A stretch of DNA of 6,092 nucleotides from 40-80 sp964503665 (GTDB taxonomy: Bacteria > Bacteroidota > Bacteroidia > Flavobacteriales_D > Crocinitomicaceae), in the NCBI GenBank assembly GCA_964503665.1, contig CAZDAR010000095.1:1-6092 (forward strand). The letters are read 5' to 3'. The translations under genes were made by a program, and so were the position numbers. This document shows positions 1 through 6,092 of the stretch, piece after piece; the stretch's first letter is position 1; each line of letters starts with the position of its first letter. The notes below the pieces were generated by a model. The model made no database searches. It was given only the letters and a program-made list of their open reading frames with translations, and was not told the origin of the DNA.

Positions 1-908
1 TTTTTCAAAATCCAGCTAATAGCGGTCGCTTCAAAGGTACCTATCGCTTTTATGCGAATTACAGAGATCAATGGCGGAGTGTGACGGTTCCTTTTCAGAC
101 ATTTTCTGTCTCTGCGGATACAAAGTTTGAGAAGCCTAAAAATTTCGGATTAGGAATGCTACTTTTTCACGACGTTGCTGGTGACGGACGTTTTAGAACC
201 ATCGAATTTCAAGTGTCGCCATCCTATAATCTGAAGTTAGATTCTGATTCCATTCATAATTTACGTTTAGGAATGCAGTTAGGACTCAATCATCGTCAAA
301 TGATTTATAACAATTTCTATTGGGACAGCCAATTTGACGGGACACAATATAATCCAGCACTTTCAACGAACGAAGATTTTGATACCCAGAAGAAAACAAA
401 TTTCTCCGTTGGTGTTGGCGCAGTTTACGAATGGTCAATAAGCGACCGAAAAAGAATTGCTGCTGGAATTGGTCTTTATAATATCAATGCGCCTAACCAA
501 GGATTTATGGGGCAAGTCATTAAGCGAGATCGACGATTGAATTTTTTTGCGCAAGGCCAATTTAGAGTTGACCACGATTGGGACGTTCTTCCTACGATAC
601 AAATGAACTTCCAAGGAACATATAACGAAATTATTTTCGGAGCGAATGTTCGATATATCTTTAAAGAACGTTTAGACCAATATATGGCCTTTTATGCAGG
701 TGGATTTTTCAGAAACAAAGATTCAGGCTATCTGTCGCTCGGTATGGATTATAAAGCTTGGTTTGCAGGCGTTAGTTATGATATGAACTTCTCTAAATTG
801 GTTCCTGCTAGTAAAGTTCGTGGCGGTATTGAGATTAGTTTACGTTACATTTTAAATAGAATTAAACCAAAAAATATTTATCATCGCGTATGTCCAGATT
901 ATATCTAA
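1..908 (+). CDS. PorP/SprF family type IX secretion outer-membrane protein (5' end missing)
   Basis: The frame is open from base 3 to the TAA at 906-908, giving 301 visible residues; the true start and signal peptide lie left of the window. The GTG at 81 is only an internal Val codon, because family motifs lie upstream of it: NPA at 9-17 and YRDQW at 60-74, followed by the FQTFSVSAD strand. These match the N-terminal part of PorP/SprF proteins. The rest alternates short aromatic and glycine-rich strands as in a beta-barrel. The end, ISLRYI followed by a basic stretch and CPDYI, is the usual PorP/SprF tail rather than a BAM-type terminal Phe. Family knowledge: PorP/SprF proteins sit in the outer membrane and help secrete or anchor T9SS cargo, often beside a dedicated cargo or a PorE-like gene. 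The next gene starts inside this one with a 19-base overlap, so the two are probably translationally coupled. Whether this is the core PorP or a paralogue cannot be told from the window. Confidence 0.93.
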   Translation, partial: FQNPANSGRFKGTYRFYANYRDQWRSVTVPFQTFSVSADTKFEKPKNFGLGMLLFHDVAGDGRFRTIEFQVSPSYNLKLDSDSIHNLRLGMQLGLNHRQMIYNNFYWDSQFDGTQYNPALSTNEDFDTQKKTNFSVGVGAVYEWSISDRKRIAAGIGLYNINAPNQGFMGQVIKRDRRLNFFAQGQFRVDHDWDVLPTIQMNFQGTYNEIIFGANVRYIFKERLDQYMAFYAGGFFRNKDSGYLSLGMDYKAWFAGVSYDMNFSKLVPASKVRGGIEISLRYILNRIKPKNIYHRVCPDYI

Positions 909-3130
909 TTCTTATTTTATTGTCAGCTTCGACTTTTACAAGTTTTGGGCAAAAGGAATTAGATGCCCTTTTAAAAGCAGGTAGAAGCCAATACCAAAAA
1001 GGTGATTATGTGTATGCACTTTCCTATTATGAACAGGCGATGAAAGTTGATTCTAATATTGTCAATGTCTTGTGGGAATATGCCGAAACATTAAGAGCGT
1101 ATAAAGATTACAGAAAAGCAGAATATTACTACGGAAAAGTCTACGAAAAAGAACAAGCAAAGATGTTTCCTGAAAGTATTTTGATGTATGGCTTGATGCA
1201 AAAGCAAAATGGAAAATATGAACTGGCACTTAAGACGTTCAAACAAGCAGCACGAAAATATAGTAAAGATAAAAAAGGTTACTTGTACTTAAAGTCGAAG
1301 AAAGAAGTGGAATCTACTTCTTGGGCACTGAGTAATGTAAAGATTGAAGATCATGTTATTATTGATTTATTACCGAATGAAATAAATACGCCCAACTCTG
1401 AATTTGGACATATTATTAAAGACGACATTTTGTACTTTTCATCGCTTCGGGGAGATTCGATTTCTGATAATGAAGAAGTTTATGCAACGACCTATAAAAC
1501 AAAGATTCATACTTCTCAATTAAAAGATGAGAAATTCCAGAAAGACACACTTGTTTCTGAATTTTCATTCGATAAATTAAATACTGGAAATGGTACTTTT
1601 TCATTGGATGGAAAGCGGTATTATTTTAGTATTTGTAACGATAATGGATATAAATATCAATGTAAAATTGCCGTAGCATATTTTGAAGATGGAAAATTTA
1701 CAGATATCGATACTCTAGGTGAAATCATCAATACATCCGGTGCGAATACTACGATGCCTTGCATTGGAGAGTTGAGTGGGAGGGAAGTGCTATTTTTCGT
1801 ATCTGACCGCAATAAAAACCAGCAAATGGATATTTATTATAGTTTTATTAAAAGCGGTAATCAGTATGGTGCTGTCTTGAGCTTAGATAAAGTTAATAGC
1901 ATTGGTGAAGAAATTACTCCTTTTTGGGATGATACGGAACAACGCCTTTATTTTTCATCCAATTGGCACAATGGTTTTGGAGGATTCGATGTGTTCTTCA
2001 CTAAATTTGAAAATGAACAATTCTCAGAGCCTATAAATGCTGGTCAACCTACCAACTCACCTGCTAACGATAATTACTTTTTTAAATACCGTGACTCTAC
2101 GTATATTTCGAGTAATCGTATTGGTGTGAACTACAGTAAGAATCCAACCTGTTGTAGTGATATTTTTGTGATATATTCTCCAATTCGTTATGTGAAAACG
2201 AAGAAAGAAACGTTAGAAGATCTCAATAAACGTTTACCTGTTACCTTATATTTCCATAACGACTGGCCGGATCCAAAAACAACTTCTCAAACAACAAAAA
2301 TCAACTACATTAATAATTACAACGACTATCGAGCGTTACTACCCACCTATAAAGAAGAATATTCCAAAGGACTTACGGGTGAGGCTATTGATGAAGCCAA
2401 AGAGGATATTGAAAGCTTCTTTGTGCAATATGTGGATCAAGGGGTGAAAGACTTAGAACTGTTTCGTGACTTGATGTTGATAGAATTGGAAAAAGGAATA
2501 TCGTTAGAGTTGACTATCAAGGGATTTGCCAGTCCTTTAGCAAAAACGGATTATAATATCAACTTGACTAAAAGAAGAATTAACTCGTTAAAAAATTATC
2601 TGTATCAATACAATGGAGGTGTATTTAAAAAGTATTTGGATGGCACAGCGGATAATGGAGCACACGTCCGTTTTAAAGAAATCCCTTTCGGAGAATATAC
2701 AGCCGATACTTTCATTAGTGATAACCTAAATGATTTAAAAAACTCAGTCTATTCGAGAGTGGCGTCATTAGAACGAAAGATAGAGATTCAAAGTGTGAGT
2801 ATCATATCTAAAGACTCTTCCAATGTAATAGATATGGATATACCGATTCGACATTTAGGAAAAGTTACAAAAGGAGAGGTTGTTAGTGTGACATTTAGAA
2901 TCACCAATGTAAGTGATGAAGTGGTCAATTTCCAAAAAGCAGAGGTAGAATGTAGTTGTATCCGATTACGCTATTCGAAAGAAACACTCCAACCTGGAGA
3001 AGTATGTGAATTAGAGGTTTTTTTTGATACCAAAGATCTTTCAGGAAATGTTGTTCAAGCAATTCAGTTGCGGACCATTGAATCCAGTTTAAAAGAAAAG
3101 ATTGTCGTTACGGTGGAAATAAGTCATTAA
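890..3130 (+). CDS. PorE-like protein: TPR, PD40 beta-propeller, OmpA-like domain and C-terminal DUF1573-like domain
   Basis: 746 residues. Residues 1-20 form a signal peptide (MSRL, hydrophobic core, SFG before Gln21) without a lipobox cysteine, so a soluble periplasmic protein is likely. About three TPR-like helical pairs follow at 30-56, 61-88 and 97-124. Residues 165-430 hold five PD40/WD40-like blades, with strands such as DILYFSSLRG (179-188), RLYFSSNWHN (352-361) and TYISSNR (404-410), ending in a Cys-Cys-Ser-Asp-Ile motif at 421-425. The OmpA-like domain spans about 450-635: VTLYFHND at 451-458, GFASPLA at 545-551, KRR at 561-563. Residues 647-746 resemble DUF1573: HLGKVTKGE, FRITN, CSC at 688-690, PGE at 702-704, FFDT. 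Family knowledge: PorE-type proteins link the T9SS outer-membrane complex to peptidoglycan. P. gingivalis PorE is a lipoprotein with a carboxypeptidase-regulatory-like domain; I see neither here. The ATG at 890 is chosen because the signal peptide begins there; it overlaps the PorP/SprF gene by 19 bases and has no clear ribosome binding site. Calling it PorE itself would be overreach; a paralogue serving one cargo is more likely. Confidence 0.88.
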   Translation: MSRLYLILILLSASTFTSFGQKELDALLKAGRSQYQKGDYVYALSYYEQAMKVDSNIVNVLWEYAETLRAYKDYRKAEYYYGKVYEKEQAKMFPESILMYGLMQKQNGKYELALKTFKQAARKYSKDKKGYLYLKSKKEVESTSWALSNVKIEDHVIIDLLPNEINTPNSEFGHIIKDDILYFSSLRGDSISDNEEVYATTYKTKIHTSQLKDEKFQKDTLVSEFSFDKLNTGNGTFSLDGKRYYFSICNDNGYKYQCKIAVAYFEDGKFTDIDTLGEIINTSGANTTMPCIGELSGREVLFFVSDRNKNQQMDIYYSFIKSGNQYGAVLSLDKVNSIGEEITPFWDDTEQRLYFSSNWHNGFGGFDVFFTKFENEQFSEPINAGQPTNSPANDNYFFKYRDSTYISSNRIGVNYSKNPTCCSDIFVIYSPIRYVKTKKETLEDLNKRLPVTLYFHNDWPDPKTTSQTTKINYINNYNDYRALLPTYKEEYSKGLTGEAIDEAKEDIESFFVQYVDQGVKDLELFRDLMLIELEKGISLELTIKGFASPLAKTDYNINLTKRRINSLKNYLYQYNGGVFKKYLDGTADNGAHVRFKEIPFGEYTADTFISDNLNDLKNSVYSRVASLERKIEIQSVSIISKDSSNVIDMDIPIRHLGKVTKGEVVSVTFRITNVSDEVVNFQKAEVECSCIRLRYSKETLQPGEVCELEVFFDTKDLSGNVVQAIQLRTIESSLKEKIVVTVEISH

Positions 3131-3157
3131 ATAAATCTCCGCTATTACAAATTCAAA

Positions 3158-3165
3158 TATATTTG
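3158..3165 (+). promoter_or_regulatory. Possible Bacteroidota -7 promoter box
   Basis: The 39-base gap before the acyltransferase gene contains TATATTTG, a perfect match to the Bacteroidota -7 consensus TAnnTTTG. I find no TTTG or TTG at the expected -33 distance. Transcription from here would begin at or within a few bases of the ATG at 3170 and give an almost leaderless message. Because the gap is AT-rich, a chance match is quite possible. If real, the acyltransferase could be expressed separately from the PorP/SprF pair. Confidence 0.22.
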
Positions 3166-3169
3166 CCAC

Positions 3170-4603
3170 ATGGCTAAATCAAAGCGAATTGTATTTTTAG
3201 ATTTTATGCGTGTCCTCGCATTACTCATGATGATAGAAGGTCACACTACCTATGATTTTTTGGATTTAACCATTCGAGATGGAGACAGTAAAGGAATATA
3301 TTTCTGGTCATACATCAGAGGATATACCGCTCCTTTTTTCTTAATGGTATCAGGTGCTGTTTTTGCCTATTTGCTTCTAAGTCAAGAAAAGGAAGATGGT
3401 TCTAATCCGCGTTTAAAAGCTGGTACTCGAAGAATTATTACTCTTTTCTTCTGGGGGTATCTTTTGAACTTTCCACTTTATATTATTGGAAAGATCTTCT
3501 CTAAAGATGGTTGGGATAGATTTATGAATATCCGTATAGGAGAAACATTGCTGACGATATTTTTAATTGCTATTGCGTTGTATATTTATAATTCACTCCA
3601 ATCTGATGACGATGAACGAAAGTCGGAAAAGAATTACATTAAGCACCTATTTAAACGGACGGGCTTTAAAGGAAACAATTTATTAATAAAAGCACGATTG
3701 TTAAACCGACGATTTATCAAAAGTGAAACACGTAAACGAAGACTTTTCTCATCTGTCTTTTATTCCCTTTTAATAAGCATTCCTTATCTCGTTATTTCCT
3801 CGTTATTATCTATCGATGAGAAGACGAAAGCGCTACGTTCAGATGTGTTGCATATCATTGGGATAGGCTTATTGATTGTCATGTTGATTTATTATATTTC
3901 CAACAAATACTTTCGCAATAAGACCCGTATAATAATGGGAATTAGCTACTTTACATTAATGTTGGTATTTCTTGGATTATATCCATTGCTAAACAAAGTC
4001 GATTTCTCTAATTTGCCTCTTTTTATTTCTGCCTATTTAAATAATTATGGAACAAAGTCGATGTTTACACTTTCACCTTGGTTAGCGTATATTTTTGCTG
4101 GTGGAATCATGGGCGTTTGGTTATCGAGAGAAGTGGAGAATAATTTCACAGAGTTTAAGGCAGGAATAAAACTATTGGTTGTTGGTCTCATTTTAATAAC
4201 GCTATCTAACTTAGGAGAAGCCTTTGAAGTATATTATTATGGAAGAAGCTATTACTGGTATGATAGTCCCAATCTAGTATATCACAGAATGGGAGTGGTT
4301 GTTTTAGTTGGTTCTTTTATGTCCTTCTTAAGTATGTATATCAAAGACTTACCTGTCTTTCTGAAGCAAATGAGTCAGAATACGCTGTGGTTGTATGTGG
4401 GCCATTTGGTGATTATTTATCAAATTGTAAAACCAATAATAGGGTATAGAACACGTTTTAGTATTCCAATCGTTCTTGGTTGTGTGGTAACAATGTATCT
4501 ATTAATGTATCTTCAGACACGCATCATTATCTTCATTAAAAAGAATGGTGGTTACACGGCTCTATTTAAAAAGTGGATTTTACGAAAAAAGAGTGTGGAA
4601 TAA
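3170..4603 (+). CDS. Polytopic membrane acyltransferase (acyltransferase-3 / DUF1624-HGSNAT-like superfamily)
   Basis: 477 residues with roughly ten hydrophobic segments (about 8-25, 50-70, 86-108, 121-141, 193-213, 226-243, 253-272, 300-317, 333-347, 375-390, 404-420, 431-449). The N-terminus reads RIVFLDFMRVLALLMMIEGH, with Arg14 and His25 exactly ten residues apart. This is the R/K-X10-H arrangement of the acyltransferase-3 family (OafB type). APFFLMVSG at 54-62, SDVLHIIGIGLL at 224-235, SPWLAYIFAGGIMG at 302-315 and NTLWLYVGH at 404-412 also recur in acyltransferase-3 or DUF1624/COG3503 proteins. Family knowledge: such enzymes move acetyl or other acyl groups across the inner membrane onto extracytoplasmic glycans; donor and acceptor cannot be read here. 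A highly charged stretch of about 50 residues (142-192) separates two hydrophobic segments and is probably cytoplasmic. The ATG at 3170 starts the conserved motif at the usual distance. It follows the PorE-like gene by 39 bases on the same strand, so it may be the last gene of that operon. The family split between AT3 and DUF1624 is unresolved. Confidence 0.82.
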   Translation: MAKSKRIVFLDFMRVLALLMMIEGHTTYDFLDLTIRDGDSKGIYFWSYIRGYTAPFFLMVSGAVFAYLLLSQEKEDGSNPRLKAGTRRIITLFFWGYLLNFPLYIIGKIFSKDGWDRFMNIRIGETLLTIFLIAIALYIYNSLQSDDDERKSEKNYIKHLFKRTGFKGNNLLIKARLLNRRFIKSETRKRRLFSSVFYSLLISIPYLVISSLLSIDEKTKALRSDVLHIIGIGLLIVMLIYYISNKYFRNKTRIIMGISYFTLMLVFLGLYPLLNKVDFSNLPLFISAYLNNYGTKSMFTLSPWLAYIFAGGIMGVWLSREVENNFTEFKAGIKLLVVGLILITLSNLGEAFEVYYYGRSYYWYDSPNLVYHRMGVVVLVGSFMSFLSMYIKDLPVFLKQMSQNTLWLYVGHLVIIYQIVKPIIGYRTRFSIPIVLGCVVTMYLLMYLQTRIIIFIKKNGGYTALFKKWILRKKSVE

Positions 4604-4618
4604 TCTTCCAGTATTTGA

Positions 4619-5389
4619 TTACTCTAGTTTTATCAATTTTCCATTCCCCGACTGAATTTCAAAATTGACAAAATTTGGAACTCCTTGGTAGTATACATTT
4701 CCATTACTTCTTATATCACCTGTCAAAGCAACTTGATTGGCATTTATGTAGATAGCTTGACTCGTTGTGGAGCTAACATAGATAGATTGTTTGATTTTTA
4801 AACCTAAGGTGTTCAGCGAGCTTGCCATTGATAGATTACTATTACAATAATCGGACTTTCCTGTATAAGTAATATCACAAAATCCATAGTCTACAAAGGT
4901 ATTTATTGACTCTACGTCAATGTTTAACTTTATGGAAGCTGCACCATCATTGATTTTGACATTTAATAAAGGCGATTTGAGGATACCTCTTGTAACTACT
5001 GAGTCGCCTGAGTTAATTCTTAAATTTTCTAAATCTGTTAAATGGATTTCTACCGTTATTTGCTTGTTCATCTTTCGTAAGAACTTACATTTGTTTTTAT
5101 CTGAAATGTGTAAAACAGAGTCTCCATCATATGAGAAATCAATATGTTTGATTAAGTTTTCACCACCTCGCACCACTACTTTATCCGTCGAGTCTTGAAT
5201 GAGCACATATTTCACCTTAGAACTAAGAAAGAGCTTGTTTAACTTAAAACCTGTTAATTCAAGTTCTGCCTCGTTTCCGTTTGATTTAAAGCATGCGCGA
5301 TCTTCTTCCTTCTTACAAGAAAAAGTTAGTAATACAATGGCTAAAAAAGTAATCGCCTTAAAACGTATATCCAATTCCATATTCCACAT
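4619..5389 (-). CDS. GIN-domain (DUF2807) lipoprotein, probably surface exposed
   Basis: 256 residues. A hydrophobic signal (12-24) ends in LTFSC, a type II signal-peptidase site with Cys25 as the lipid-bearing residue. The mature protein begins C-KKEED, which fits the X-K-(D/E)2-X lipoprotein export signal shown in Capnocytophaga canimorsus, so display on the outer leaflet is likely. A CFKSNG motif follows at 33-38. From about 46 to 256 the protein is short, regular beta strands rich in Asn, Ser, Gly and Ile, typical of the GIN domain, a parallel beta-helix of unknown function annotated as a putative auto-transporter adhesin; NKCKFLR at 99-105 and the GDSVVTRG turn at 128-135 resemble family signatures. 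Two starts are possible: ATG at 5389, or ATG at 5380 (Met4). Both give a workable signal peptide and both lie inside the upstream PagL-like gene (32- or 23-base overlap), implying translational coupling. Neither has a clear ribosome binding site. The molecular role is unknown; adhesin is only the family label. Confidence 0.85.
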   Translation of the reverse strand: MWNMELDIRFKAITFLAIVLLTFSCKKEEDRACFKSNGNEAELELTGFKLNKLFLSSKVKYVLIQDSTDKVVVRGGENLIKHIDFSYDGDSVLHISDKNKCKFLRKMNKQITVEIHLTDLENLRINSGDSVVTRGILKSPLLNVKINDGAASIKLNIDVESINTFVDYGFCDITYTGKSDYCNSNLSMASSLNTLGLKIKQSIYVSSTTSQAIYINANQVALTGDIRSNGNVYYQGVPNFVNFEIQSGNGKLIKLE

Positions 5390-6092
5390 AATCTGCTTTA
5401 GCCCAATGCGATTTTAATCCAAGAACCGCAACTAAGTGTTTGTTTATTTGATATTTAAATCCAATTCTCGAATAGAATAAGCCATTTGGGTTGTACTTAT
5501 CGAATACATAAGCGCCCAAACCAATAGCGACTCTCAACTTGTTAATATACAAATTATATCCTCCGAAAATACCTGCTTGTATAATATTCCAATTAGTTGC
5601 CCCGATTCTATTGGGGTCACTTATGATGGAGGATTTATAAAAACCATCCGCATAAATTTCAATCCCTGACTTTTTGGTAAAACGCTTTGTGACCACAAAT
5701 GATAAACTTCCAATCGGAAACAATTTTCCTCCAATTGGGTACTCTTCCTTGACACTAAAAACACCTATAATATTATACTTCCATTTTTTGTCTAAATCAA
5801 TCGTGTGTTCTTTTGTTTTTAATTCAACGTTCTTAAATTGATATCCTAATCCAAGGGAAGCGTACAGTAAATTAACGCCCAAGTTCGGAACTCTTGAGGC
5901 ACCATTGCTAGCGTGAGTAGCGTTAATTCCTAAAATAAAATTCATATTGTTTTTAAAATAGTGGCGGTATTTTAATCCAAAATTGACGAGCACATTGATA
6001 TGAGTGCTCATAGCCACATTTTTAGGGTTTTTGAAAGGGTCATAAATTCGTGATACATAACACAATCCAAAACCGATACTTCCTGATAATTC
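5358..6092 (-). CDS. PagL-like outer-membrane acyloxyacyl hydrolase / lipid A deacylase family protein (5' end missing)
   Basis: The frame stays open to the right edge. Reading inward it starts ELSGSIGFG and then LCYVSRIYDPFKNPKN, so the TTG codon at 6065 is an internal Leu and the true start lies beyond 6092. About 244 residues are visible. Counting from that TTG codon as residue 1, H51-A-S-N-G55 is the His-x-Ser-Asn motif that carries the catalytic His and Ser of PagL. PNLGVN follows at 60-65, where PagL of Pseudomonas has its catalytic Glu; here no acid is present. The C-terminus contains LKSHWAKADYVEYGIGYTF, ending in Phe as BAM-inserted barrels do. Alternating glycine and aromatic strands fit a small outer-membrane barrel. 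Family knowledge: PagL removes the 3-position acyl chain from lipid A in the outer leaflet. Bacteroidota members are often annotated acyloxyacyl hydrolase with little direct biochemistry. Its stop codon lies inside the start of the downstream lipoprotein gene. Activity is uncertain because of the missing acid; family membership is reasonably firm. Confidence 0.82.
   Translation of the reverse strand, partial: ELSGSIGFGLCYVSRIYDPFKNPKNVAMSTHINVLVNFGLKYRHYFKNNMNFILGINATHASNGASRVPNLGVNLLYASLGLGYQFKNVELKTKEHTIDLDKKWKYNIIGVFSVKEEYPIGGKLFPIGSLSFVVTKRFTKKSGIEIYADGFYKSSIISDPNRIGATNWNIIQAGIFGGYNLYINKLRVAIGLGAYVFDKYNPNGLFYSRIGFKYQINKHLVAVLGLKSHWAKADYVEYGIGYTF

Noticed and set aside
81..83. GTG as the start of the PorP/SprF gene
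   Set aside because: Conserved family motifs (NPA, YRDQW) are encoded in frame upstream to the window edge, so the gene is simply cut off on the left.
1416..1604. Open frame of 62 codons on the - strand
   Set aside because: It lies wholly inside the beta-propeller coding region on the other strand and shows no recognisable motif; a shadow frame.
4585..4610. Possible terminator for the - strand genes: TGGAA/TTCCA stem with a 5-base loop, followed on that strand by six T residues
   Set aside because: The stem is only 5 bp with two G-C pairs, the T-run starts five bases beyond the stem, and it lies in the acyltransferase coding end. Too weak to call.
4920..5417. Two + strand open frames in the same reading frame, separated by one TGA at 5196-5198
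   Set aside because: They are antisense to the lipoprotein gene, whose signal peptide, lipobox and beta-helix pattern are convincing. The translated + strand products resemble nothing known to me.
6063..6065. TTG as the start of the PagL-like gene
   Set aside because: The frame continues to the edge with a strand-like sequence (GSIGFG) and no signal peptide follows the TTG, so the real start is outside the window.
1..6092. Defence system, CRISPR array, mobile element, tRNA or rRNA
   Set aside because: No regularly spaced repeats, transposase or integrase motifs, terminal inverted repeats or recognisable RNA genes were found, and coding sequence fills nearly the whole window.

Overview
The window suggests a member of the Bacteroidota, probably a Flavobacteriales-type organism. 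The DNA is AT-rich, no start that I examined has a clear Shine-Dalgarno sequence, and the genes belong to families largely typical of that phylum: PorP/SprF, a TPR/PD40/OmpA protein, and a GIN-domain (DUF2807) lipoprotein. No finer placement is possible from the sequence alone. Coding density is very high: five genes, two of them cut by the window edges, and no gap longer than 39 bases. I found no RNA genes, insertion sequences, CRISPR arrays or long repeats.

Left block, + strand (1-4603). The window opens inside a PorP/SprF-family outer-membrane barrel gene. It overlaps by 19 bases a 746-residue protein with, in order, a signal peptide, TPR repeats, a PD40-type beta-propeller, an OmpA-like domain and a C-terminal DUF1573-like Ig domain. 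A 477-residue polytopic membrane acyltransferase follows after 39 bases. PorP/SprF plus a PorE-like protein is a type IX secretion (T9SS) or gliding accessory pair. The barrel and its periplasmic, peptidoglycan-facing partner probably anchor or pass a surface protein that may be encoded upstream of the window. The acyltransferase may decorate a surface glycan, but its link to the pair rests on position alone.

Right block, - strand (4619-6092), convergent with the first and only 15 bases away. A PagL-like outer-membrane barrel (acyloxyacyl hydrolase / lipid A deacylase family) runs in from the right edge. Its 3' end overlaps the start of a GIN-domain lipoprotein gene. The lipoprotein carries a lysine- and acid-rich stretch right after its lipobox cysteine, matching the surface-export signal described in Capnocytophaga. 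The two are probably co-translated.

The whole window is therefore about the cell envelope. The points most worth a second look are the DUF1573 cap on the PorE-like protein with its altered OmpA peptidoglycan site, the PagL-like protein that seems to lack the canonical catalytic glutamate, and the predicted surface export of the GIN lipoprotein. I do not see a clearly new defence or mobile system here.
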